The translations under genes were made by a program, and so were the position numbers. From positions 1-64,000 of the forward strand of contig NZ_JAGIYZ010000024.1 in the NCBI RefSeq assembly GCF_017813355.1: DNA of 64,000 nucleotides. Direction: 5' to 3'. Source of the DNA: Roseomonas nitratireducens. Its GTDB lineage: Bacteria; Pseudomonadota; Alphaproteobacteria; Acetobacterales; Acetobacteraceae. Position 1 is the stretch's first letter; each line of letters begins with the position of its first letter. The notes under the pieces were generated by a model that worked only from the letters and a program-made list of their open reading frames with translations, was not told the origin of the DNA and searched no databases. This document shows positions 35,208-44,225 of this stretch, piece by piece.

Positions 35208-35624
35208 TCATCGCGCGCCGGCGGCGTCGTAGCGGCGCTGCGCTTCCATCACCGCCTCGATGTGCTGCTCCGCCCAGCGTGCGATCTCGGCGATGCGCGC
35301 GGCCAGCGTCTCGCCGAGCGGGGTGATCGAGTACTCGACCGTGACGGGCACCGTCGCGAAGGCGCGGCGATGCAGCAGTCCGTCGCGCTCCAGCTTCTTC
35401 AGCGTCTGCGACAGCACCTTCTGCGAGACGCCCTGGATGTCGCGTCGCAGCTGGTTGAAGCGCATCGGCCGCAGCGCGAGCCGGCCGAGGATGAGCACCA
35501 CCCATTTGTCGGCGAGGCGATCGAGCACGAGGCGCGTCGGACAGGCCTCGCAGTAGACGTCGTAGGGAGGCACGACGGGTGGCGATGCGGGGGTGGTTTC
35601 CTCCGGGTGACCTGGTGACGTCAT
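35208..35624 (-). CDS. HxlR-family transcriptional regulator
   Basis: A 138-residue winged-helix regulator. The HxlR core is CPTRLVLDRLADKWVVLILGRLALRPMRFNQLRRDIQGVSQKVLSQTLKKLERDGLLHRRAF...VEYSITPLGETL. The cysteines in YCEACPT could sense redox or quinone stress, as in YodB/QorR-type members. It is transcribed away from an NAD(P)-binding oxidoreductase gene, with a symmetric site between them, so it probably represses that gene and itself. Confidence 0.9.
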   Translation of the reverse strand: MTSPGHPEETTPASPPVVPPYDVYCEACPTRLVLDRLADKWVVLILGRLALRPMRFNQLRRDIQGVSQKVLSQTLKKLERDGLLHRRAFATVPVTVEYSITPLGETLAARIAEIARWAEQHIEAVMEAQRRYDAAGAR

Positions 35625-35669
35625 GGTGCCTTCTTCACAGCGATCCGCCGGCTTTCTATCTGCTTCCCC

Positions 35670-35698
35670 ATCGTAATCAGGTTTCCGAAAGATACCAA
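35670..35698 (-). promoter_or_regulatory. Promoter and probable operator of the HxlR regulator
   Basis: On the minus strand TTGGTA (35698-35693) and TACGAT (35675-35670) are 17 bases apart, a plausible housekeeping promoter for the HxlR gene. The near-palindrome GGTTTCCGAAAGATACC (35680-35696) overlaps the -35 box and spacer; its arms match GGTWTC-N5-GATACC. A protein bound there would block this promoter and could also affect the divergent oxidoreductase gene. Confidence 0.5.
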
Positions 35699-35733
35699 GT
35701 TCCTCGGAGACCCATCGCGCGGAGCAGCATGCC

Positions 35734-36573
35734 ATGGCCGGCAAGATCCTCGTCCTCGGTGCCACGGGCACCGTCGGCACCCCCCTCGTCGCAAACCTCC
35801 TCGCCGCCGGGGAGGCGGTGAAGGCGGCGACCCGCAACGCCACCCCCGTCGCGGGGGCCGAGGCAGTGCGCTTCGACCTCGCCGACGCCGCCACGCACGG
35901 GCCCGCCTTCGAGGGCGTGGACCGCGCCTTCATCCTGCTGCCGGCCGGACATCTCGACATCGAGCGCCTGCTCGGCACGGTGACCGCGGCGGCCGCCGCG
36001 CGGCGCGTGAAGGTGGTGCTGATGTCGGTCTTCGGCGTCGATGCCGACGACAGCATCCCCTATCGCCGCGCCGAGATCGCGCTGGAGCGGAGCGGCACGC
36101 CGCACGTGATCCTCCGGCCCAACTGGTTCGCCGACAATTTCCACAGCTTCTGGCTTGCCGGCATCCGGCAGGGCGTCATCGCCGTGCCCGCCGCCGAGGG
36201 CCGCACCAGCTTCATCGACGTGCGCGACATCGCGGCGAGCGCGGCCGCGGCGCTACGCAGCGACCGCTTCGACGGCCGCGCCTTCAACCTGACCGGGCCG
36301 GCGGCGCTCGGCTACGCGGATGCGGCCGCGATCCTGTCGCAGGCGTCGGGGCGGCCCATCCGGTACCTGCCGGTGGACGACGCGTCCTTCATCGCGACGC
36401 TGACCGGCGCCGGCGTGCCGGTGGACTATGCGGGCTTCCTCGCCTCGATCTTCCATCCGGTCCGCGAAGGATGGACGGCCGGCGTGACCGGCGATGTGGA
36501 GGCGCTGACCGGCGTCGCGCCGCGCAGCCTCGCCGCCTATGCCGCGGACAACGCCGCGCGCTTCCGCGCCTGA
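35734..36573 (+). CDS. NmrA/QorB-like NAD(P)-binding oxidoreductase
   Basis: A 279-residue atypical short-chain dehydrogenase. The N-terminal dinucleotide motif is ILVLGATGTVGTPLV, followed by the family features AEIALERSGTPHVILRPNWFADNF, SFIDVRDIAASAAAALRS and AFNLTGPAALGYADAAAIL. Relatives such as QorB reduce quinones or sense redox state. It is divergent from the HxlR regulator, an arrangement typical of quinone/aldehyde stress pairs. Substrate not known. Confidence 0.88.
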   Translation: MAGKILVLGATGTVGTPLVANLLAAGEAVKAATRNATPVAGAEAVRFDLADAATHGPAFEGVDRAFILLPAGHLDIERLLGTVTAAAAARRVKVVLMSVFGVDADDSIPYRRAEIALERSGTPHVILRPNWFADNFHSFWLAGIRQGVIAVPAAEGRTSFIDVRDIAASAAAALRSDRFDGRAFNLTGPAALGYADAAAILSQASGRPIRYLPVDDASFIATLTGAGVPVDYAGFLASIFHPVREGWTAGVTGDVEALTGVAPRSLAAYAADNAARFRA

Positions 36574-36801
36574 CGCGCGTGCCCCTCGCGTGCTCCGTCG
36601 GCCATGCGGCCGGGAGCCGCGAGGGGGAGTCGGGCCATGTCTCCACGCCGGCGCCGGTCGCGCGCGCCGAGCGCTCGCACCCCATGCGACAGCAGCGCTG
36701 GGTTGCCGAAACCGATGAGCGCCATCGCGCCGCCCATCCGGCGTTGCCTCGCCTTGGGAACCAGCCTCTACTGGGCCCCAGAGCATCCGGCGGGCGTTGT
36801 C

Positions 36802-37842
36802 GTGAAGGTCTTCTTCTCCCCCCATCATGCCGGGCATCGGCCGGCCCAGACCTTCCGGCATGGCCGCGTCGTCGCGAACCGGGACCTGCCGGCGCGGGCC
36901 GACAACATCCTCGCCGCGCTGCGCGCCGACGGGCACGCGCTGCTGAATGCTGCCCCGCACGGGCCGAAGCCTGTCGCCGCCATCCACACGCCGGAGTATC
37001 TCGACTTCCTCCAGCATGCCTGGGGCGAGTGGCGGAAGATCGAAGGCGCGTCGGAGGATGTCTTCCCCTACATCTTCCCCGTGCGCGGCATGGACAACGC
37101 CTATCCGTCCTCGATCGTCGGCCGCGCCGGCTACCACATGCATGATTGCTGGGCCCCGATCGGCGAACATACCTGGGCGGTCGCGATCGAGTCCGCGAAC
37201 CTCGCCGTTGAGGCCGCGTCGCATGTCCTGCGGGGCGAGGCGGCCGCCTACGCGCTCTGCCGCCCATCCGGCCACCACGCCTTCGCCGACATGGGCGGCG
37301 GCAACTGTTTCCTGAACAACGCGGCCATCGCGGCGCAGCACCTGCGCCAGGGCTTCGGCCGCGTCGCGCTGATCGACATCGACGTGCACCACGGCAACGG
37401 ATCGCAGGGCATCTTCTACTGCCGCGACGACGTGTTCTTCGCCTCGCTCCATCGCGACCCGATCGACTACCACCCCTATTTCGCCGGCCACGCGCATGAA
37501 CGGGGCGAGGGGCGGGGCCTCGGCTTCAACCTGAACCTGCCGCTGCCGAAGGGCGCGGGCGACGACGCCTTCCTCGCCGCGCTCGAGGCCGCCTGCGCGC
37601 GCATCCAGGCCTTCCAGGCGGAGGCGCTGGTCGTCTCCCTCGGCGTCGATGCGCATGAAGACGACCCGACCGAGGGGCTCAAGGTCACCTTCGACGGCTT
37701 CCGCCGGATCGGCGCCAGGCTCGCGGCGCTGCGCCTGCCCACCGCGCTGGTGCAGGAAGGCGGCTACAACATGGACACCATCGCGCGCTGCGTCGCCGGC
37801 GCGCTGGCGGGCTTCGAGGGACGGGAGACTCAGGCTGCATGA
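36802..37842 (+). CDS. Acetylpolyamine amidohydrolase / histone deacetylase family protein
   Basis: A zinc hydrolase of the arginase/deacetylase fold, probably removing acetyl groups from acetylated polyamines or related amines. From GTG at 36802 the product (346 residues) starts VKVFFSPHHAGHRP, matching the family N-terminus. Zinc and catalytic residues are seen in RPSGHHAFADMGGGNCFLNN (tandem His), DIDVHHGNGSQGIFY and VSLGVDAHEDDPTEG. An in-frame ATG at 36715 would add 29 residues that do not look conserved. The stop overlaps the next gene by four bases, so it is co-translated with an aminotransferase. Confidence 0.88.
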   Translation: MKVFFSPHHAGHRPAQTFRHGRVVANRDLPARADNILAALRADGHALLNAAPHGPKPVAAIHTPEYLDFLQHAWGEWRKIEGASEDVFPYIFPVRGMDNAYPSSIVGRAGYHMHDCWAPIGEHTWAVAIESANLAVEAASHVLRGEAAAYALCRPSGHHAFADMGGGNCFLNNAAIAAQHLRQGFGRVALIDIDVHHGNGSQGIFYCRDDVFFASLHRDPIDYHPYFAGHAHERGEGRGLGFNLNLPLPKGAGDDAFLAALEAACARIQAFQAEALVVSLGVDAHEDDPTEGLKVTFDGFRRIGARLAALRLPTALVQEGGYNMDTIARCVAGALAGFEGRETQAA

Positions 37843-38756
37843 ACGCGATCGACGAAATGGCCGCGGCCCAGGGGGTCGCCTACATGGACGGCCGGTTCAT
37901 GCCGCTCGCCGAGGCCACCATCCCCATCCTCGACCGCGGCTTCCTGCGCTCCGACGTGACCTACGACGCGCTGCACGTCTGGAAGGGCCGCTTCTTCCGC
38001 ATGCAGGACCATATCGAGCGGTTCCGCGCCTCCATCGCCGGGCTGCGCATGTCTCTGCCGCACACCGACGACGAACTGCGCGACATCCTGATGGAATGCG
38101 TCCGCCGCACCGGCTACCGCGACGCCTTCGTCATGGTGATGTGCTCCCGCGGCGTGCAGCCGCCCGGCACGCGCGACCCGCGGCTCTGCCGCAACCGGCT
38201 GTATGCCTATGTCACGCCCTTCCTGTGGATCGCGAACGAGGACCAGCGGCGGGACGGCTGGAAGCTGGTCCTGGCGAAGACGCAGCGCATCCCGTCGGAG
38301 GCGCTCGACCAGCGGATCAAGAACTTCCACTGGCTCGACCTGACCATGAGCCTGTTCGAGGCCTACGACCAGGATGCGCACACCACCGTGCTGCCGCTGG
38401 CCGACGGCACGATCACCGAGGGGCCGGGCTACAACGTCTTCATCGTGAAGGACGGCGCGCTGGCCTCCCCCGACCGCGGCATGTTCGAGGGCATCACGCG
38501 CCGCACCGTCGCCGAGATCGCCGCCGACCTGCAGATGCGCTGCGAGTTCCGCCCCGTGCGCGTCGAGGAGCTGGACACGGCGGACGAGATCTTTTCCAGC
38601 ACCACCGCGGGCGGCATCACGCCGATCACCTCCTACAACGGCAGGCCGATCGGCGATGGCAGGCCGGGCCCGGTCACGCGGCGCATCCTCGACCTCTACT
38701 GGCAGCGGCACGAGGACGCGGCCTTCACGACGCCGGTCGTCTACGACGATCCCTGA
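37839..38756 (+). CDS. Class IV (branched-chain/D-amino-acid type) aminotransferase
   Basis: A 305-residue PLP enzyme of fold type IV. The catalytic lysine lies in RIKNFHWLDLTMS, and the phosphate-binding and active-site strands are EGPGYNVFIVKDG and SSTTAGGITPI. The pattern is closer to branched-chain or D-amino-acid/omega aminotransferases than to lyases. Coupled by ATGA to the acetylpolyamine amidohydrolase, it may transaminate the amine released by that enzyme; this is inferred from position. Confidence 0.88.
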   Translation: MNAIDEMAAAQGVAYMDGRFMPLAEATIPILDRGFLRSDVTYDALHVWKGRFFRMQDHIERFRASIAGLRMSLPHTDDELRDILMECVRRTGYRDAFVMVMCSRGVQPPGTRDPRLCRNRLYAYVTPFLWIANEDQRRDGWKLVLAKTQRIPSEALDQRIKNFHWLDLTMSLFEAYDQDAHTTVLPLADGTITEGPGYNVFIVKDGALASPDRGMFEGITRRTVAEIAADLQMRCEFRPVRVEELDTADEIFSSTTAGGITPITSYNGRPIGDGRPGPVTRRILDLYWQRHEDAAFTTPVVYDDP

Positions 38757-38772
38757 GGCGGCGCGCGGCGGG

Positions 38773-39561
38773 TCAGGTCACCACCGGCGCGCAGACCAGC
38801 CGCGTGCCGCCGGGCACCGGCACCTCCGCCACCACCGCCTCCACCCCATAGGCGGCGCGCAGCCGGTCGGGCGTGACGAGCACCGCCGGCGCCATCGGCC
38901 CTTCCAGCCGCCCGCCATGCAGCAGCATCGCGGCATCGGCCACCAGCAGCGCGTGGTCGGGGTGGTGTGTCGTCATCAGCACCGCGAGGCCGTCGCGCGT
39001 GGCGAGCGCCCGCACCTGGCGCAGCACCAGCGCCTGGTTGCCGAAGTCGAGGCTCGCGGTAGGCTCGTCCATCACGAGGCAGCGCGCCTCCTGCGCCAAT
39101 GCGCGCGCGATCAGCACCAATTGCCGCTCGCCGCCCGACAATTCCGTCACCGGCCGGTCCGCCAGATGCGCGATGCCGAGCCGGTCGAGCGCCGCTTCCG
39201 CCGCCGCGCGGTCGCGCGCGCCGGGGCCGGCCAGCAGCGGCAGGCGCGCCGCCCGGCCCATCGCCACCACCTCCCGCGCCGGATAGGCGAAGCCGCCGGG
39301 CGAGGCCTGCGGCACATAGGCGAGCAGGCGCGCCACCTCCCGCCGTGCCAGTCGCGCGACGGGCGTGCCGGACAGGCGCACCTCCCCCGCCAATGGCGCG
39401 ATCAGGCCGAGCAGCGTGCGCAGCAGCGTCGTCTTGCCGCCGCCGTTGGGGCCGAGCAGCGCCAGCACGCGCCCTTCCTCCAGCGCGAAGCCGATGTCGC
39501 GCGCCACGACGCGCCGGCCATGGCCGACGGCGAGCGCCTCGGCCTGCAGCAGCGCGGTCAC
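38773..39561 (-). CDS. ABC transporter ATPase, FecE/MolC type
   Basis: A 262-residue ATPase with Walker A LLGPNGGGKTTLLR, signature LSGGERQLVLIARALAQ and Walker B CLVMDEPTASLD. It begins at a GTG overlapping the permease stop by four bases (GTGA). With the two genes upstream it forms a binding protein-permease-ATPase set of the iron-complex/B12 type. Its neighbourhood of tungstate and molybdate genes suggests an oxyanion cargo, as in the Haemophilus MolABC system. Confidence 0.9.
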   Translation of the reverse strand: MTALLQAEALAVGHGRRVVARDIGFALEEGRVLALLGPNGGGKTTLLRTLLGLIAPLAGEVRLSGTPVARLARREVARLLAYVPQASPGGFAYPAREVVAMGRAARLPLLAGPGARDRAAAEAALDRLGIAHLADRPVTELSGGERQLVLIARALAQEARCLVMDEPTASLDFGNQALVLRQVRALATRDGLAVLMTTHHPDHALLVADAAMLLHGGRLEGPMAPAVLVTPDRLRAAYGVEAVVAEVPVPGGTRLVCAPVVT

Positions 39562-40571
39562 GCCCCGCCCCCGCTGCGCGCCCGCGCCAGCAGCCACAGG
39601 AACAGCGGCGTGCCGAGCACCGCGGTCAGCACGCCGAGCGGAAGTTCCGTGCGCCCCGCCATGCGCGCAAGCGTGTCGACGGCCAGCAGGAAGGCCGCGC
39701 CGAGCAGCATGGACAGCGGGATCAGCCGCCGCAGGTCGGGCCCGCCGAGCAGCCGCGCCATGTGCGGCACGACCAGCCCGACCCAGCCCACCGCGCCGGC
39801 CAGCGCCGTGACGGCGGCGGTGGCGAGCGTCGCGCCCGCGACCGCTGCGGCGCGCAGCCGCCCGGTCTCGACGCCCAGCGCGCGGGCCTCGTCCTCCCCC
39901 AGCGTCAGCAGGTTCAGCCGCCAGCGCAGCAGCAGCAGCACCAGCAGCCCCGCGAGCGCGGCGGGTGCCGCCGCCAGCATGTCCCCGCGCGTCGCGGCGG
40001 ACAGCGTGCCGAGCAGCCAGAAGGTGATCGCCGGCAGTTGGTTGTAGGGATCGGCCAGCACCTTCAGCAGGCTGATCGCCGCCCCCATCAGCGCGCCGAG
40101 CGCGATGCCTGCCAGGATCAGCACCAGCAGCGGGTCGCCCTGGCCGCGCACCGCCGCGGCGATCGCCGCCACCGCGGCCACGGCGGCGATCCCGCCCGCG
40201 AAGGCCATGCCCTGCACGAGCACGACCGGCAGGCCCAGGAAAATGCCGAGCACCGCGCCGAGCGAAGCCCCCGCGCTGACACCAAGCAGGTCGGGGGAGG
40301 CGAGCGGGTTGCGGAACATCCCCTGGAACGCCGCGCCCGCGGCGGCGAGCGAGGCGCCCACCAGCATCGCGGCCGCGACGCGCGGCGCGCGGATGTTCCA
40401 GAACACCGTCGCCGCCACGTCGTCCCGTGCGCCGAGCAGGATCGACGGCAGGTCGCCAGGCGCGATCGGGAAGCGCCCGACGGCGAGCGCGCCCGCCATG
40501 GCCGCGAGCAGCGCTGCGACCGCCAGCGTCCAGGCCAGCGGCCCGCGCCAGGGGCTGTCCGCCCGGCTCAT
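39558..40571 (-). CDS. ABC transporter permease, FecCD/MolB type
   Basis: A 337-residue permease of the FecCD family with about ten membrane helices. Typical stretches are RAPRVAAAMLVGASLAAAGAAFQGMFRNPLASPDLLGVSAGASLGA, FWLLGTLSAA, LGVETGRLRAAAV and GWVGLVVPHMARLLGG. It pairs with the adjacent ATPase (overlap) and the upstream binding protein. Confidence 0.93.
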   Translation of the reverse strand: MSRADSPWRGPLAWTLAVAALLAAMAGALAVGRFPIAPGDLPSILLGARDDVAATVFWNIRAPRVAAAMLVGASLAAAGAAFQGMFRNPLASPDLLGVSAGASLGAVLGIFLGLPVVLVQGMAFAGGIAAVAAVAAIAAAVRGQGDPLLVLILAGIALGALMGAAISLLKVLADPYNQLPAITFWLLGTLSAATRGDMLAAAPAALAGLLVLLLLRWRLNLLTLGEDEARALGVETGRLRAAAVAGATLATAAVTALAGAVGWVGLVVPHMARLLGGPDLRRLIPLSMLLGAAFLLAVDTLARMAGRTELPLGVLTAVLGTPLFLWLLARARSGGGA

Positions 40572-40626
40572 CGACGATAGCCCGCCGCGCCGCCGGGCGC
40601 CGGGTGCCATCGCGTGGCGCGGCGCA

Positions 40627-41679
40627 TCACGCGCCGGGCAGCGCCGGGCCAAGCAGCGCCGCGACCTGCGCGGCGTCCGGCCGGCGATGGAAGAACAGCG
40701 CGTGGAAATCGGCGACGGCTTCCGCCAGCCCGTCCCGCGGCCGCAGCCCGAACAGCACCGGCAGCCACATCAGCCCGAGCAGCCGGTTCACCGAGGGCGG
40801 GAAGTCCACCCAGCCGAAGGGCAGGCCCGGGGCAAGCACCAGCCGTCCCCGCCGCGCCGCCGGCAGCGCCTGCCAGAGCGGATCGGCCTTCGCATGTGCC
40901 GGGAAGCCCGGATGGATGGCGACCACCCAGTCGGGATTCCAGGCGAGCACCTGTTCCATCGAGACCTGCACCAGGCTGCCCGCGCCGAGTGCCGAGGCGG
41001 CGACGTTCTCCGCGCCCGCGAATTCGATGATCTCGGTGTTGATCGACCCGGCCACGCCGGTCTCGAGCCCGCGCGGCCCGCGCACGTACAGCACCCGCGG
41101 CCGGCCGCGCGCGCGCAGCGCCTCGGCCGCCGAGACCGCGTCGGCGAGGATGCGCTCGGCCGCCGCGGCGCGCGTCGCGGCAGCCTCCCGCCGGTCGAGG
41201 ATCTCGCCGAGCAGGCGATAGGTCTCCGGGATGCGCGGCAGCGCGCCGTCGAGCAGCAGCGTCGGCAGGCCGGTCTGCTGCTGCACGCGGCCCGCGAGGT
41301 CGACGAAGACCGGCCGGGTCGAGCCGTAGTCGAGCACCAGGTCCGGCCGCTGCGCGAGCACGGCTTCGACATTCGCGCTGTTGTCGCGCCCCGTCAGCCG
41401 GCCGATCTGCGGCAGGGCGGCGGACTCGCGCGTCAGGAAGGCGGCCTCGGCCGGGCTGGGCGGCCGGGCGGGCCAGCCGGCCAGAAGGTCCGGCGCCAGG
41501 CTGTAGAGCAGGATCGCCGCCGGCGGCCCGGCGGGAAAGACGCGCGCGATGCGGTCCGGCACGCCGATGCGCCGGCCGGTCGCATCCGCGACCAGCCTCT
41601 CGGCCCGCGCCGGGGCGGCGGCGAGCGCGCCGGCGCCGGCAAGCACTGCACGGCGCGAAGGGAAGGGGGCATCGGCCAT
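40627..41679 (-). CDS. Periplasmic binding protein, iron-complex/MolA type
   Basis: A 350-residue class III solute-binding protein with a twin-arginine-like leader (FPSRRAVLAGAGALAAAPARA). It has two lobes with the segments IARVFPAGPPAAILLYSLAPDLLAGWP, AVLAQRPDLVLDYG and MEQVLAWNPDWVVAIHPGF. Its partners are the next two genes. Relatives bind ferric siderophores, cobalamin or, in MolA, molybdate/tungstate. The surrounding genes favour an oxyanion here but do not prove it. Confidence 0.88.
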   Translation of the reverse strand: MADAPFPSRRAVLAGAGALAAAPARAERLVADATGRRIGVPDRIARVFPAGPPAAILLYSLAPDLLAGWPARPPSPAEAAFLTRESAALPQIGRLTGRDNSANVEAVLAQRPDLVLDYGSTRPVFVDLAGRVQQQTGLPTLLLDGALPRIPETYRLLGEILDRREAAATRAAAAERILADAVSAAEALRARGRPRVLYVRGPRGLETGVAGSINTEIIEFAGAENVAASALGAGSLVQVSMEQVLAWNPDWVVAIHPGFPAHAKADPLWQALPAARRGRLVLAPGLPFGWVDFPPSVNRLLGLMWLPVLFGLRPRDGLAEAVADFHALFFHRRPDAAQVAALLGPALPGA

Positions 41680-41705
41680 CGCGGTGGATGTGGGCCTGGC
41701 CCGCG

Positions 41706-42509
41706 TCAGGGGGAAGGCGCGGACAGGCCCGGCGCGACGAAGCCGTGCCGGTCTAGGATCGCCTGGCCCTCGGGCGAGAGCAGGAAGAAGGCGAAGCGCG
41801 CCGCCTCCGGCCGATCGCCCAGCACGACCAGCCCGTAATCGGCGCCGACGGCGAGTTCCTCCGGCAGCGGCACCTGCCGCAGCGCCGGGTTCGCCGCCCG
41901 CGCCAGCACGGCGTTGGTGCAGTAGGTGAGGAAGAGGTCGGCACCGCCCTCCCGCTCGAACTGCCAGGCATAGAGGTCGCGCCCGGCCGGCGGGCGCGCG
42001 CTGTCCGGCCCGCCGGTCAGCGTCAGCGCCTTGGCCTCGAGCGCGGCGCGCGCGCCGGGGCGAGACGCGTCGGCGCGGGCGAAGGCGGCGAAGGCGTAGT
42101 CGCCCGCCGGATCGGCGCGTGGCGTGGAAGCGCCGAGGCGCACCGCCGGGTCGAGCATGCGGTCGAGCAGCGTCGCGCTCGTCACCGCGAGCCCAGGCCG
42201 CGCGATGGCGCAGAGCCCGTTGCGGGCGAAGAGCACCGTCGGCCGCCCGCGTTCCCGCCCCACCGCCTGGGGATGCTCCATGTTGGCGGAGGCGAAGGCC
42301 TCGAAGGGCTCGCCCGCCGCGATGCGCTGGCGGAGCAGGCCCGAGGGCGCGTAGGTCTGCGCCACCGGCGCGCCGCCCTGCGACGCGGCGAAGGCCGTCG
42401 CGACCTCGGCCAGCGCGGCGCGCAGCGAGCCCGCGGCGGCGAGGTGCACCGGCTCGGCCGCGGCGGGCATTGCGATCAGCAGCGCGGCGAGGAGCGCCGC
42501 CGCCCTCAC
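41706..42509 (-). CDS. ModA-like molybdate/oxyanion-binding protein
   Basis: A 267-residue exported protein (signal VRAAALLAALLIAMPAAA) of the ModA class. Diagnostic regions are VHLAAAGSLRAALAEVATAFAASQG, YAPSGLLRQRIAAGEPFEAFASANMEHPQ, FARNGLCAIARPG and LFLTYCTNAVLAR. It overlaps the tupA stop by four bases (GTGA). Having a ModA-like protein directly after TupA is unusual: it may add molybdate as a second ligand of one of the adjacent transporters. Confidence 0.82.
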   Translation of the reverse strand: MRAAALLAALLIAMPAAAEPVHLAAAGSLRAALAEVATAFAASQGGAPVAQTYAPSGLLRQRIAAGEPFEAFASANMEHPQAVGRERGRPTVLFARNGLCAIARPGLAVTSATLLDRMLDPAVRLGASTPRADPAGDYAFAAFARADASRPGARAALEAKALTLTGGPDSARPPAGRDLYAWQFEREGGADLFLTYCTNAVLARAANPALRQVPLPEELAVGADYGLVVLGDRPEAARFAFFLLSPEGQAILDRHGFVAPGLSAPSP

Positions 42510-43345
42510 GAGACCGGCTCGGGCTGCGTCGCGTTCGGGAAGAACAACTGCTCCCCGCCCACCTTGTAGGACGCGATCGCCGCCTGCCCGGCGGGGGAGA
42601 GGATCCAGTCGATGAAGCGCTGCCCGTCGGCCGCCTTCACATGCGCATGGCGCTGCGGGTTCACGAGCATGACGCCGTACTGGTTGAACAGCCGCGCGTC
42701 GCCCTCGACGAGGACGCGCAGGTCCTGCCGGTTGCGGAAGGCGAGCCAGGTGCCGCGGTCGGCGAGGATGTAGCCGCCCTGCGCCGCGGCCGTGTTCAGC
42801 GCCGGGCCCATGCCCTGGCCGATCTCGCGGTACCACTGCCCGCGCCCCTGCGCCGGGTCGGTGTTCGCCTGCTGCCACAGGCGCAGTTCCGCCGCATGCG
42901 TGCCGGACCGGTCGCCGCGGGAGACGAAGGGCGCGCGGGCGCCGGCGATGCGGCGCAACGCTTCCGTCGTGTCGGTCAGCCCGGCGATGCGCGCCGGGTC
43001 GGCGGCGGGGCCGATGACGACGAAGTCGTTGTACATCACGTGGCGGCGCTCCAGGCCGAAGCCTTCGCGCACGAAGCGCTCCTCCGCCGCGCGGTCATGC
43101 ACGAAGACCACGTCCGCATCGCCGCGACGGCCGACATCGAGCGCCTGGCCGGTGCCGAGTGCGACGACGCGCACGGCGATCCCGCTGTCCCGCGTGAAGA
43201 TCGGCAGGATGTGGCCGAACAGGCCGGATTGCTCGGTGCTGGTCGTGCTGGCGACAGTGATGCTGCGGTCCTGCGCCGCGGCGCCGCCGGTGGCGGCGAG
43301 GGCGAGGGCGGCGGCAAGCAGGCCGCGACGGAGGATCTTCGTCAC
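42506..43345 (-). CDS. tupA: Tungstate ABC transporter substrate-binding protein
   Basis: A 279-residue periplasmic protein with the TupA signature TTST near the mature N-terminus (SITVASTTSTEQSGLFGHI), which holds the oxyanion. Other family segments are GTGQALDVGRRGDADVVFVHDRAAEE, MYNDFVVIGP and FVSRGDRSGTH. Signal peptide about residues 1-24. It lies directly after the tupC ATPase gene. Confidence 0.92.
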   Translation of the reverse strand: MTKILRRGLLAAALALAATGGAAAQDRSITVASTTSTEQSGLFGHILPIFTRDSGIAVRVVALGTGQALDVGRRGDADVVFVHDRAAEERFVREGFGLERRHVMYNDFVVIGPAADPARIAGLTDTTEALRRIAGARAPFVSRGDRSGTHAAELRLWQQANTDPAQGRGQWYREIGQGMGPALNTAAAQGGYILADRGTWLAFRNRQDLRVLVEGDARLFNQYGVMLVNPQRHAHVKAADGQRFIDWILSPAGQAAIASYKVGGEQLFFPNATQPEPVS

Positions 43346-43373
43346 GTGGTTTCTCCCTTTGGATGCTGGCCGT

Positions 43374-44090
43374 TCACCAGAGGAGGTCGCCGCGCAGGAA
43401 GGCGTCGGCCTCGGCCGTGGTGGGCGCGAAGAAGAACTGGTCGGCCGGCGTCTGCTCGAGCAGCCGGCCGCGATGAAGGAACAGGACCTCGCCGGCGAGG
43501 CGCTTCGCCTGGGCGAGGTCGTGCGTCGTCATGACGATCTTGGTGCCTCGCGCGGCAAGCGTGGCGACGATCTGCTCGACCGCGCGCGTCGCCGCGGGGT
43601 CGAGGCTGGCGCAGGGTTCGTCGAGAAACAGCAGCTCCGGGTTCAGCGCCGCGGCGCGGGCCAGCGCGAGCCGCTGCTGCTCGCCCCCCGACAGCCGCCG
43701 CGCCGGCCGGTCGGCGAGATCCGCGAGGCCCACCATCTCGAGCGCGGCGCGGGCGCGCGGCTCGCGCTCGGCCGACGGCACGCCGGCGAGCCGCAGCGGA
43801 TAGAGCGCATTCGCCATGACGCTGCGGCGGAGCAGAACCGGGCGCTGGAACACCATGGACTGGCGCCGCGCCGCGTCCGGGCCGGCATGCGCGACGCGGC
43901 CCTGCGTCGGCGCGAGCAGCCCGTGCAGCAGGCGCAGCAGCACGGATTTTCCTGCACCGTTCGGGCCGATGATCATGCTCGGCCTGCCGGCCGCGATCGT
44001 CAGGTTCACATCCGAGAGGATCGCCTGCCCGCCGGCGGCGAAGCCGAGCCCCTCGGCAATCAGCGGCAGCATGGTGTCGGGCGCGCGCAT
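43374..44090 (-). CDS. tupC: Tungstate ABC transporter ATPase
   Basis: A 238-residue ATPase: Walker A IIGPNGAGKSVLLRLL, Q-loop MVFQRPVLLRRSV, signature RLSGGEQQRLALARAAA, Walker B LLFLDEPCASLD and H-loop MTTHD. The ATG at 44090 is the best start, though MLPLIAEGL six codons later is possible. Upstream lies a pair of 58-bp repeats that separates it from tupB. Confidence 0.92.
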   Translation of the reverse strand: MRAPDTMLPLIAEGLGFAAGGQAILSDVNLTIAAGRPSMIIGPNGAGKSVLLRLLHGLLAPTQGRVAHAGPDAARRQSMVFQRPVLLRRSVMANALYPLRLAGVPSAEREPRARAALEMVGLADLADRPARRLSGGEQQRLALARAAALNPELLFLDEPCASLDPAATRAVEQIVATLAARGTKIVMTTHDLAQAKRLAGEVLFLHRGRLLEQTPADQFFFAPTTAEADAFLRGDLLW

Positions 44091-44092
44091 CA

Positions 44093-44218
44093 CGCCCCCG
44101 ATGGCCGGAGCGGCGCGCAAGGCGCGCTGCGGAGGGCTGAATCGGTGGCGTTCACGACAGCGCCCCCGATGGCCGGAGCGGCGCGCAAGGCGCGCTGCGG
44201 AGGGCTGAATCGGCGGCG
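44093..44218. repeat. Two tandem 58-bp repeats between tupB and tupC
   Basis: Copies at 44093-44150 and 44161-44218 differ at one base and are spaced by 10 bases. Each contains an inverted GCGCGC-AAG-GCGCGC hairpin core with extended imperfect arms. They fill the tupB-tupC gap and would be transcribed in the tup mRNA. No transposase is present. Confidence 0.85.
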
Positions 44219-44225
44219 CCGGCCA

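Noticed and set aside
38773..41679. Iron-siderophore transporter as a confident name for the FecBCD-like genes
   Set aside because: The family is right, but no TonB receptor, siderophore gene or Fur-like site is nearby, and the context is tungstate/molybdate. Only the family type is asserted.
44093..44218. Insertion sequence remnant as source of the 58-bp tandem repeats
   Set aside because: No transposase fragment, target duplication or terminal inverted repeats were seen around the units, so they are reported as plain repeats.
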